A stretch of DNA of 64,000 bases from Sialis fuliginosa. Taxonomy: Eukaryota > Arthropoda > Insecta > Megaloptera > Sialidae. Below are positions 38,582-48,674 of this stretch, piece by piece. The stretch spans positions 9,457,001-9,521,000 of the forward strand of contig OY540813.1 in NCBI GenBank assembly GCA_961205875.1. Reading direction: 5' to 3'. The position numbers and the translations under genes are program-made. The first letter of the stretch is position 1. Every line of letters begins with the position of its first letter. Under the pieces are notes generated by a model. That model searched no databases. It saw only the letters and a program-made list of their open reading frames with translations, and was not told where the DNA came from.

Positions 38582-38689
38582 CGATATTTTTTTATTTTGT
38601 AAGATTAAGGTTTTTACGGAAAAAAAATGATATTTACGTATTAAGTAAGATTATAGGCCCGTATTGTTCAAATAACAAATTCAAATGAA

Positions 38690-39480
38690 CTATATAGAAA
38701 CCTTGTTTATAATTTAATCAATTAAAAAACAATTGTACAGATGCGTATTAAGTGATATTTGAGGCCCGTGTATTAAATTAATTTATAAATTCACAACTCG
38801 TCCCCTGTCACAGATGAAGGGTTGTATTAGGTCTCATTCGATCCGGCGGGAAAAATACTTCGGAATACCAGGGGTGTGGGGGGCAAAACTACCCTCTAAC
38901 TAGCACAGGAGACGAGATATTTTCAATTTTCTGTAATGAATACAGCAAAACAGAAAAATTCAATCTTTACAATAAATACAAAATAGAAACATTAGATATT
39001 ATCATTGAATTCATAAAAAGTCCAGGCACGTATTAAGTGATATTTTAGGCCCGTATTGTTAAAATAACAAATAGACATATACTAAATAGAAACCTTGTTT
39101 ATAATTTAATCAATTAAAAAACAATTGTACAGATGCGTATTAAGTGATATTTGAGGCCCGTGTATTAAATTAATTTATAAATTCACAACTCGTCCCCTGT
39201 CACAGATGGAGGGTTGTATTTGGTCTCATTCGATCCGGCGGGAAAAATACTTCGTGATACCAGGGGTGTGGGGGGCAAAACTACTCTCTATCTAGCACAG
39301 GAGTCGAGATTTTTACTATTTTCTGTAATGAAAAAGTAGAAAAATAAGAGAAAAATTCAATATTTACGATAAATACAGTATAGAAACATATGATATTATT
39401 ATTAAATTTAATAAAATGAAAAAAAAGTCCAGACACGTATTAAGTGATATTTTAGGCCCATATTGTTAAAATAACAAATT
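38690..39480 (+). repeat. two direct 392-bp modules in the left arm
   Basis: Landmarks repeat at a spacing of 392 bases: GTACAGATGCGTATTAAG at 38735 and 39127, CCGGCGGG at 38843 and 39235. Each module contains GAGGCCCGTGTATTAAA, CGTCCCCTGTCACAGATG, TCATTCGATCCGGCGGGAAA and a G-rich TGTGGGGGGCAAAACTAC. The right arm carries the same modules inverted. Confidence 0.85.
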
Positions 39481-39514
39481 CACATATACTATATAAAAAC
39501 CATTTTTTTAAATT

Positions 39515-40910
39515 TATCAAATTATAAACAAGGTTTCTGTATAGTGTATGTGAATTTGTTATTTTAACACTACGGGCTTAAAATATCACTTAATACGTAT
39601 CTAGATTTTTACATTTTATTAAATTTAATCATAATATCATGTTTCCATGCTGTATTTATTGTAAATATTGAATTTTTCTGTTTCGCTACTTATGTAGTAT
39701 TCATTACAGAAAATCGTAAATATCTCGGCTCTGGTGCGAGTTAGAGGGTAGTTTTGCCCCCCATACCCCTAGAATCCTGTAGTATTTTTCCCGCCGGATC
39801 GAATGAGACCAAATACAACCCTTCATCTGTGGCAGGGGACGAGTTGTGAATTTATAAATTATTTTAATACACGGGCCTCAAATATCACTCAATACGCTTC
39901 AATTTTTTTAAATTGATTTAATTATAAACAAGGTTGCTATTTAGTATATGTCTATTTGTTATTTTAACAATACGGGCCTAAAATATCACTTAATACGTGC
40001 CTGGACTTTTTATGAAATTCAATAATAATAATATCTTATGTTTCTATTTTGTATTTATTGTAAAGATTGAATTTTTCTGTTTTGCTGTATTCATTACAGA
40101 AAATCAAGGTTGCTATTTAGTATATGTCTATTTGTTATTTTAACAATACGGGCCTAAAATATCACTTAATACGTGCCTGGACTTTTTATGAAATTCAATA
40201 ATAATAATATCTTATGTTTCTATTTTGTATTTATTGTAAAGATTGAATTTTTCTGTTTTGCTGTATTCATTACAGAAAATCGAAAATATCTTGACTCCTG
40301 TGCTAGATAGAGGGTAGTTTTGCCCCCCACTCCCCTGGTATTCCGAAGTATTTTTCCCGCCGGATCGAATGAGACCTAATACAACCCTTCATCTGTGACA
40401 GGGGACGAGTTGTGAATTTATAAATTAATTTAATACACGGGCCTCAAATATCACTTAATACGCATCTGTACAATTGTTTTTTAATTGATTAAATTATAAA
40501 CAAGGTTTCTATTTAGTATATGTCTATTTGTTATTTTAACAATACGGGCCTAAAATATCACTTAATACGTGCCTGGACTTTTTATGAATTCAATGATAAT
40601 ATCTAATGTTTCTATTTTGTATTTATTGTAAAGATTGAATTTTTCTGTTTTGATGTATTCATTACAGAAAATTGAAAATATCTCGTCTCCTGTGCTAGTT
40701 AGAGGGTAGTTTTGCCCCCCACACCCCTGGTATTCCGAAGTATTTTTCCCGCCGGATCGAATGAGACCTAATACAACCCTTCATCTGTGACAGGGGACGA
40801 GTTGTGAATTTATAAATTAATTTAATACACGGGCCTCAAATATCACTTAATACGTATCTGTACAATTGTTTTTTAATTGATTAAATTATAAACAAGGTTT
40901 CTATATAGTT
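39515..40910 (-). repeat. three inverted 392-bp-type modules in centre and right arm
   Basis: The landmark CCGCCGG occurs at 39791, 40357 and 40749. The last two pair symmetrically with the left-arm copies (coordinate sums near 79,600, equal to the sum of the element ends). The copy at 39791 is an extra, more diverged central module in inverted orientation. The larger spacing between the first two is explained by a 176-bp duplication. Confidence 0.8.
39930..40281. repeat. 176-bp exact-looking tandem duplication
   Basis: AAGGTTGCTATTTAGTATAT starts at 39930 and again at 40106. Each copy runs to CATTACAGAAAATC, and the two look identical base for base. This is a very recent duplication inside the foldback element. 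Confidence 0.9.
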
Positions 40911-41016
40911 CATTTGAATTTGTTATTTGAACAATACGGGCCTATAATCTTACTTAATACGTAAATATCATTTTTTTTCCGTAAAAACCTTAATCTTACA
41001 AAATAAAAAAATATCG

Positions 41017-41253
41017 GTGGTATGAGTTGTCCGCTGGTATGAGTTGTCCCCTGGTATGACTTGTCGTGGTATGAGTTGTCGCGGTATGAGTTGTCCACTG
41101 GTATGAGTTGTCCTGGTATGAGTTGTCCCTTGGTATGAGTTGTCTACTGGTATTAGCTGTCGTGGTATGAGTTGTCTCCTGGTATGAGTTGTCTTGGTAT
41201 GAGTTGTCCCGGTATGATTTGTCTCGGTATTAGTTGTCTTGGTATGAGTTGTG
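41017..41253 (-). repeat. subterminal tandem array, right arm
   Basis: Inverted counterpart of the array at 38345-38581, reading TGGTATGAGTTGTC-type units on the plus strand, in the same order of linkers. Confidence 0.9.
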
Positions 41254-41270
41254 CTCAACCCCAACTAACC

Positions 41271-41325
41271 CTATACATTATTAAATACGAAATGTTTTAA
41301 AACTGTTTTTTTTTTTTGGTCTAAT
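41271..41325 (+). mobile_element. right half of the interrupted MITE
   Basis: After the second CAACTAACC copy the sequence CTATACATTATTAAATACGA continues the MITE, matching CCTATGCATTTTTAAATACGA on the minus strand of the intact copy near 61120. It runs to TTTTTGGTCTAA, the MITE's other end. The inner part near this end has lost about 20 bp relative to the intact copy. Confidence 0.8.
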
Positions 41326-41859
41326 AAGATTGTGTGTCTAATTATTTAGACATAAATTATAAAAATAACGTTCTCGAGAATTTTTATTCTAAACATTTTT
41401 TTCTATTATTTTCTTTAGAATATTTTTAAAATGAATAAAAAATAAATTACGGGTAATAATATTATTTTTTTATTTAAAAATTTCACATTTTTGAAAGAAA
41501 AACTCTCGAAAAAAGGCCAAATTTGACACTTAATTTTGAAACCATTGTGTTAATTCTTATCAGGAAAAAATTTTTCGTATGCCTCTACAGTTTTTCACAC
41601 TGATTAATAATCTTGTTGGTTTTTTAGAGAAGTAGGATTCTCCACCGTCAGGCGCTTTTTTAGGCATCATTTTACGTGGCCAAAAAAATAGATAAAAAAA
41701 TAAAAGTAAAACATTAGAAAATATTTTCATATACAACATTAGTCATTTGAACAAAAAAAAAATAGGACTGTTTATCGAATTTTATTTTTTTTTAAATCAT
41801 GAAAATCACACTGGAATACAGACCTGTTTTATTTCACCGAGAACAATTCCACACACTTA

Positions 41860-42110
41860 TGTGTTGTATTACTGGTTAGGGTAAGTTTACGTGGTGAGTG
41901 TATGAGGAGCGGTGAGGTGAAGTAGAGAGAGGGTAGTAAGAGGTGGAGCAGGGTCATGATCACACTCATTCTACGACAAATCGTAATGCGATCTTATGGA
42001 AACAATAACATCGATTCTGCTGCTAACGAAACGTAACACCGAACTGGTCCACCACATGGGCGCAACATTGAAGAATATTAGAGGGGGAATCTGAATTAAA
42101 GTGGAACGAG
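41860..42110. other. high-complexity purine-rich block, probably repeat-derived
   Basis: A block unlike the AT-rich surroundings (GGTGAGTGTATGAGGAGCGG, GTAGAGAGAGGGTAGTAAG, then CGATTCTGCTGCTAACG and GGTCCACCACATGGGCG). No splice-bounded open frame is visible. It sits between the foldback element and a retroelement fragment and may belong to the same retroelement or be a regulatory patch. Confidence 0.3.
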
Positions 42111-42281
42111 ACTCCCATTTGATTATTTATAAAAAGTTAATCTAAATAAAAAAAATAGAAATAATCATTGCTTTACAATCAAGTAGAGCATATTTTTTTT
42201 CGCTCGATTTAAAGAATTTTAGGTAATAAAAAAATTTAATTATGGGTGGCTAATATATTAACGTGAAAGAATAATAGAATT

Positions 42282-42540
42282 AGAAAATATACCATTATCA
42301 GTAGTTAAGAGGGTCAGGAGGTACAGTGCACACAAGCACATCATGAGTCTGAGTTTTATTTAATCCTACTGCCACAATCGACGCGACCTTAGATTTGGAA
42401 CGTATTCACGTTCTAAAAGTGAACTTTTAGAAGAGCCCTGAAGATGTCCACTGCAATGTGTGACGAACGTTGGCCGATAACACGACCAAACCGACGCGGC
42501 TTACACCCAGAAGCCAAGATCCATATCAATATCACCTCGG
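42282..42540 (+). mobile_element. retroelement 3' fragment, copy 2, with hammerhead-like core
   Basis: Positions 42282-42411 match 33522-33651 in order. The segment then continues with GAGCCCTGAAGATGTCCACT and TGACGAACGTTGG (42435-42473). CTGAAGA followed by a GAA(A)CGTTGG word is the arrangement found in 3' ends of many insect retroelements, and hammerhead-like cores of the form CTGANGA...GAAA are known from Penelope-like elements. The GAAA here is reduced to GAAC. No intact reverse transcriptase is present. Confidence 0.5.
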
Positions 42541-44331
42541 AAGCCTCAAATATAATTTAATAATAGATTTCAGTATGACTTTTAGAGTATATTCGATAGG
42601 TATCACATATACAATTAGTAAAAATAAAGTTTTTTTTTTAATATATAGCTTACACCCAAATTTTATTTGAATTGGAGCTGATGAAAAATAAAAAAATAAT
42701 GGAAAATGACTACCTACTCCAAATCTTCAATTATAATAAAAAATAATAAAAAATTCAATAATAAAAAGGGTACGTAAATTTTATTTAAAAAAAAAACATA
42801 TTAATATTATTTTTTTCCGAGCTATATAGTAATGCAGTACATACTATATACAACAAAAATTAAAAATAGAACTCTTGTAGTACAACATAAATACACTATA
42901 ATATTAAACTGTAACATGTCATGTATTATACATATATTCCTATATGTAAATTATAATAATAATGATCAATATGACGACAAAAAATACGTACAAAATTCAG
43001 TATAATTATAACAACTGCACATTGAATATAGAACAGACGATGAAACAGAATGTTTATAAGTAAAAAACGTACATTATTTTAAATGAAATTTTAAATACCA
43101 CCTATAGCGGAAATAATGGAGTGGGAAGCCACACCGGTTACCTAAAACAGCTGTGCTGGAACAAACAAACAATTATAGAACCCTTATTAAAAAGAGATGA
43201 ATATATTTACATGTATGTAAGTATATGTACGTTATGCATATTTTGTGAAGTAAACTCTTATTAATAATTAATATGTTAGAATATGGGAAATATAAGTAAC
43301 AAATTTTATAATGACTCTTTTTTCTTGAAGATGTTATTAGGAATATTAGCGTAGTGCGTGCTAAATTTTTTCTGTTTGAAATCATTATATAGTTTTATTT
43401 CTTAAATTATACACGATACGTGTTATTTTTTATCCTGGGTATTTACAGGTGTGGTTGTATAATATTAATTTGTTTTTATTATATTGTAAGTTATTAAAAT
43501 TTGATGTGTATAACATTTCAACTTCATGACTATATTATTACCAATCGAAGAAAAAATTCACAAAAAAACACATATTATCTACATATTTAATTTATAAATT
43601 TTTAATTTTTAAACTGACTGAGTGGCTACGCCCGATGACTAATAGCTTAAATAAAAATAAATAAAAACATTTTATAAAAATACAAATTAATAACATTCAT
43701 CTTTTTCTAACTTCTAACAAAATACATTTATAATAGCCTTCTATATACCTATAGTTAAATATACATAGATAAATGCAAAACTATAGCTATGTTGTCATCA
43801 CGAAGTTTGTCAAGACTATATAATATTTGGTGTCAAATAGCCAAGTACAACTTCCTTTCACACGTTTTTGTAAATATTTGTTGATTTAATTTACATGGGA
43901 TTTTACTTTTTAGCTAGATGGCACTTAAAAACATGATACTTTAATGTGATAGTATAATTTAAATTGATACTACTTAATTTGCTATCGCATTTACACATAT
44001 TCAGATTTTAATTAAAACGTCTTATTTGCATTTTATTGTAATATTATCTGTTAAATATATAACCATAAATGGCCATAGTAGTACTAAACTTACAGATTAA
44101 GGTTGTTGAAAATGGAGATAATTATAAAAAATATAACTATAAAAATAAATTATTTTATGATTAAAATATTTATTTTTTATTATTTATAATATTATTTTCG
44201 TTGTTTCTTTAACAAACTAAATAAATTGGTAACTCTTTGTACTTATGCACTTTTATGGATACTGAACATATCTTGTTTCATCAATGTAGGAACTACATAC
44301 CTACGTATACATTACCTGAAAACTAGAGCTA
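42541..44331. other. AT-rich stretch
   Basis: No supported exon or bounded repeat. The minus frame at 43173-43385 shows no domain. Confidence 0.4.
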
Positions 44332-45086
44332 TCTCTATATAGTATAAAAATGAATGTTCGTTTATATGAAGCTTATACTCGGGAATTACTGAACCGATTT
44401 CAATGCGGTATTCACCAATAGTTAGATAATTTTTCTGTGCATGTTCTTGGCTATTAATATATTATGAAAATCTAAGATTTAATATAAAAAGACTAAAAAA
44501 ATCTTTATCAAGTCGTATTTTCTTTCCATGATATCATACCATACAACTGTCATTTAGATATGTATATAAAAACATAGTACCTAGCCATAGAATACAGAAT
44601 TCTATAATTTATGTTTTCGGTATTTTATTCATTTGGGTCACTATGATCACGTCTCTTTCAAATATTTTGTCGAACAAATAGATGATTTTTTACACATGCT
44701 AACAGTTAAATATCTTGAAATATATTGATTGAAAATTGGAATATAATCATTTCACTTCTAAGAAAGGTAAAATATCGCAATTAATTATTGTGATTGTTGC
44801 TAACCTATTTATTTATTTATTTTTGATTTTCATACAAATTTTAAGACAAGACCTTTTTACACGATTTTCTCAATAACTACTGAACGGATTTTATTTCGGT
44901 TTTCAATAATTGATAGGTAAAGTTTAGATGTATATTTTGTGTAAATTTCAAAGGAAAAAAACGGAAAAAACAATTCGCAGTGAATCGTGTGTTGTGGGCA
45001 TGTCCGATGGGCAAGTCGGGTGGGCATGATTACTTTATGTTTAATAGAATTAATATCCCCGGGTTACACTGGGTCCAATGCGTTAG
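44332..45086 (+). mobile_element. non-autonomous Helitron
   Basis: The 5' end TCTCTATATAGTATAAAAAT follows an A, as expected for insertion at A|T. Downstream comes the phrase TACTGAACCGATTTCAATGC, common near Helitron 5' ends in insects. The 3' end has a short hairpin (CCCGG at 45058-45062 and CTGGG at 45069-45073), a short gap, and terminal TTAG at 45083-45086 followed by T. The 3' 130 bp share CGTGTGTTGTGGGCATGT and following words with the copy ending at 47207. A second TACTGAACGGATTTT phrase at 44878 suggests an internal duplication. No Rep/helicase is encoded. Confidence 0.65.
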
Positions 45087-46721
45087 TTTCTGTATATATA
45101 ATTTATTTATTTTATTTCAATTATGTTTTGTTTAGACATTAATGTTTTCAATATTACAAAAACTACCATATCCATTTATTTCTATTGTGATTTTATTAAT
45201 GACATTAAAAATTTACGCAACGCTGATAAAATCATCTATTGGACATTTCAGTGTTATTATTTTTCTAAGGATATGCGTGCAATGTCAAGAATTATTACAA
45301 TGGTGGAATTTATTTAACGGTTTCACTTCTGTTCCGAACCAGAAGACTTCAATTACGATTTGAGACATTTTAATAAATTTTCCTACGCATGTGTCACCAA
45401 TTATTTGAGTTGTTTCTGACATTTTACTGTTTGTCCCACGACGCAAAAAATTGCGTGTAAAATAATGATTAGTTTTGTAACATAAAAAATAAATATTTTC
45501 GTGTGACACTTTGACATTAATAACTTAAGAAATATTGTACTGCTCTATAAAAGTAATAGTTGTTTTGTGTGACGGCACATGAAGAATTTAGGATAAATAT
45601 AATTGGACTATCTATCCATCCATTATACTGAAATTCTGAAGTCATGTTTTTTGAAATTTCCATTTTATGTAGTATTTTCAATTAATTTACGTGTTACCTA
45701 TTGAAAAATTATTATTTTCCTTTCAAAATGTTATTTCTTTTTTTTATCTTCCCGACATAGGGAAGTTATTGTAATGGGTCCGAAAATAGAAATCATTTTT
45801 TGTAAATCTCCAAATATATTGACCAACCAGAACATAGCATTCGCTATTTAAGAGATAGGTATGAAGCTGTCAACACAAACATACTGGCAACATAGATTGG
45901 TAAAATTGAGCATAATTATTGCAGGTAGTAAATAAAAAGTGGGTATATTAAATGCGAATTATGAAGATGGTTGCAAGTGAAGAAAATGCTCATAGCTATC
46001 AATAACGATTTGTCATAAAAAAGTGAAAAGTTTTAAGAATGTGGCTCACTTGAAACAAGGTGAATTATCATAGTCAAAAAAGAAAGATTCAAATTAAAAA
46101 AAATTTGGCACTGCCCTAAAACCTAGTAAATCAATTGATTTGAAACATTGACTATATTAGATACTATGATATGATTAATGTATCATAAAAATAAAAATAA
46201 TCACTATACTCGTACATAAACCTACTCACAAATTATTTCTTCTATTATATTAGACACACCCACTCTATTATATATCATCGCACAAACTCGACGAATTGTA
46301 AAGAAACAAAATCGGTAAAAAATAAAATAACAAAAGTTACAATTCAGTTTTTAGCAGTTGATGAACCGGTTATATACGACTTCATTGTGATTGATTGTCC
46401 AATATGAAATTGTGACTTTGATTCTGGTTAATGATGGTTAAAACTTTTATAACGTCAATTTAAGAATTCCTTTGAACTCGATAAAAAAAGCATTTATATA
46501 CACGTATTATACATATATAAATATTTTAGGATATACCTTGTATTTATGGTAATTAAAATTGCATTATATTATCATTAAATTTATTTTAAGTGAGTTATTT
46601 TTATGTGTGTAATTATTAACCTATTTAATATGTATTTCAGATTGTACCTTTTAAGCCATTCCCACATTTTGCCACATATTGCAGTTAACATTTTTACTAA
46701 ACTAATTACATATCTCTATAC
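45087..46721. other. AT-rich spacer with one dispersed repeat
   Basis: Contains the plus-strand copy (45749-45800) of the hairpin repeat described at 20041-20240. Frames at 45123-45509 on both strands have no recognisable domain. Confidence 0.4.
45749..45800 (+). repeat. dispersed repeat, hairpin plus ATTGTAATGGGTCCGAAAAT
   Basis: CTTCCCGACATAGGGAAG forms a 6-bp hairpin. It is followed by the same conserved word as the minus-strand copy at 20161-20215. The loops differ while the stems pair, suggesting that the hairpin matters to the element. Confidence 0.55.
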
Positions 46722-46990
46722 AGGGTGGTCCGGTTTGGGATACAGATATTTTAAGAGCTGATTCCTTAGCTCATTGTGAGTAAAAAATTGTACGGGAAGA
46801 TGGGGTCTATCTTCAACACCCTCTGAGCTACAGGCTGTTTAAAAACTTCCTTCAGAGTTGTACTTACAAACAAAGATTATCTCATTACTTCCAAAGTAAT
46901 ATAACTAGAGCAACCACAATGAGTCAGTTTCATAGGTAATTAACTAAAGTATTTTCCAGTATTAGCGTTATTGCTAACCGTGTTTCCAGT
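46722..46990 (+). mobile_element. fragment of an unidentified element starting TACAGGGTGGTCC
   Basis: Starts with TACAGGGTGGTCCGGTTTGG, a terminus-like word shared with 519-531 (minus) and 31930-31942 (minus). A higher-complexity segment follows (GGGAAGATGGGGTCTATC, ACACCCTCTGAGCTACAGG). No right partner is visible before the Helitron tail at 47050. Confidence 0.35.
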
Positions 46991-47049
46991 TCAAAGTTAT
47001 TGCTCATCAAAGTCAAAAAATATATTTCTTTTTTTGAAAATTTTTATGA

Positions 47050-47207
47050 AAATGACATTTTTCTCCATTTGAATAAATCTCACGAAGTCGGAAAAAAATT
47101 CGTGGTGAACCGTGTGTTGTGGGCATGTTGGGCGGACATGTTGAATATTTTAGTTCACTATGATTTTGTGGATATTAACCCGGGTAACTCCGGGTTCAAT
47201 GTACTAG
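47050..47207 (+). mobile_element. Helitron 3' end, second copy
   Basis: Shares AATTCGTGGTGAACCGTGTG, GTTGTGGGCATGT and a GGATATTAACCCGGG context with the element at 44332-45086. It ends in a perfect hairpin, AACCCGG (47177-47183) and CCGGGTT (47190-47196), then CAATGTA and terminal CTAG (47204-47207) followed by T. Hairpin, short gap and CTAG|T are the defining Helitron 3' signals. The 5' end is not clear; the copy appears truncated or rearranged. The 72-codon frame here is spurious. Confidence 0.8.
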
Positions 47208-47479
47208 TATTTTTATAAAAGCAACGGAGTTTCTATTTAATTAATATCAATATTTAACGAATGACCACAAAATGTATTTGAAAAAAAATCCAAAAAAATG
47301 TTAAATTTAATATATAGGTACTTAATATGGGAAATCAGAAGCCATAGCCAGAATAGTACAACTAATCGATTTTACAAAACAAAACAAAATGTAGTTTATT
47401 TTAATTACACAAACAGAATATGTTATTTATTATCTAAAGTTAATTTATCTCTATATTAATATAATAACATGGGTATCAT

Positions 47480-47680
47480 TTTACAGCATAAGCAAGCATG
47501 ACACGTCGCATTATTTACATCGAAAAACTTGTTGATAACAAATGCAAATTAATTTGCAAAATCTGTTAACGTAAATTAAAACATCATTGCAAAGATTCAA
47601 CAACAAAAAACGCAAACGTTGGTATTAATTATCATTTACCTTTTAGTGAGACGGATAAGGCATGTTTCACACAGGTAACA
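47480..47680. promoter_or_regulatory. candidate regulatory block with POU/homeodomain palindrome
   Basis: Contains the 16-bp perfect palindrome TGCAAATTAATTTGCA (47543-47558), which joins two octamer-like halves (ATGCAAAT on each strand) around a TTAATT homeodomain core. ATTGCAAAG, GATAA-type and GTTAACG words lie nearby. The block is more complex than its surroundings and lacks an open frame. Enhancer function is inference. Confidence 0.35.
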
Positions 47681-48640
47681 ATATTTACATACAATTATAA
47701 ATTGAAATGATAAACGTTAATTTGTATTAACCTCATTGTTAGTCATAAGTACCTGTATAAAACATTTTAATGGAAACAATTGTTTTTGGCTTCATGTTTA
47801 TTTGGATTCAAGAATCGAATTTTTTTGGATGAGGTATCGATTCGAAATAATATTTCTAGAATTTGTTTTTAAGTTACATAAGCGTAAAACCAACATATGA
47901 TATTACAAAAAGGTTATATAATCTTATAATAATCGTGATCTCTCAGAGGTCAAATCCGACCATCTAAGTCCACTTTAGTTATTAACGTATTATAATATAA
48001 ATATAAATAAATGTGTGTATGTATGTGTAATAATACAGAAACGTGCAAATGATTCATATTATTTACTCAGCGTGTCTTCGACACTCGAGCTATTAAACGT
48101 TTAACATATTAATGGTCCTCACTTCGCTAGGCCATGAGTAATGAACATCAGATAATATGATTCAACAAGTTATAACGACTGTGGCGTACATCAGTGGTCT
48201 CAAAACAATCATTTAATTACTCATAATTACTAGGTTGCTGTAATTACAATGGCAAACCATTATTTTTATGAATATTCGAGAAATATCCAATAGGTAAATA
48301 ATAATAATATCAATCACTGGCATAATAGAACTGTTGGTTATGTTGAACAATATACATATTAAAAATTGAACTCATTCTGCAAGTAATAACAGAAAAATAT
48401 ATTTTATAATATATATATTTTTTATATATTTTTATAATATACATATGTTTTGGAATTATAATTATAGAAAACTACATTTTTCATCTTTGAAATATAACTT
48501 ACGCCCAACAAAATGCACTCACGCACAGTCACATACGATAGTTTTACTTAAATTCACGCTCACGACACAAGAATCACTCATGCTCAAAAATTTAAAACCT
48601 GTATTTTTTCTACTTAAATTAAGTACTAAACTTAGAAAGT

Positions 48641-48674
48641 AGTGGTAACCAATTTGGCAATTGGTACCACTACA
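48641..48674. repeat. imperfect inverted repeat, 14-15 bp arms
   Basis: TAGTGGTAACCAATT and AATTGGTACCACTA flank a 4-base spacer and pair with a single-base bulge. It could be a protein-binding palindrome or a short remnant of a TIR element. Confidence 0.7.

Larger units (their letters stand above)
38337..41261. mobile_element. Foldback/Mutator-like transposon, 2,925 bp, very long TIRs
   Basis: The first bases GGGTTGAGCACAACTCATAC are mirrored by the last bases, and the inverted match extends more than 1.1 kb inward on each side (about 38337-39465 against 40133-41261). The flanks carry a perfect 9-bp duplication CAACTAACC (38328-38336 and 41262-41270). Each arm begins with an array of short GACAACTCATACCA-type repeats and continues with 392-bp modules. 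Long arms built of tandem repeats and a 9-bp target site are hallmarks of Drosophila Foldback elements, which belong with Mutator-like elements. The outer arm parts look nearly identical, pointing to a recent insertion or conversion between arms. No transposase is encoded. The repeated TTHTKTT-type open frames at both ends are translation of the short repeat, not a gene. Confidence 0.92.

Noticed and set aside
38325-38630. Thr/His-rich 'protein' of about 100 residues, present again on the minus strand at 40968-41264
   Set aside because: It is the translation of the subterminal short tandem repeats of the foldback element. Both strands carry it because the arms are inverted copies.
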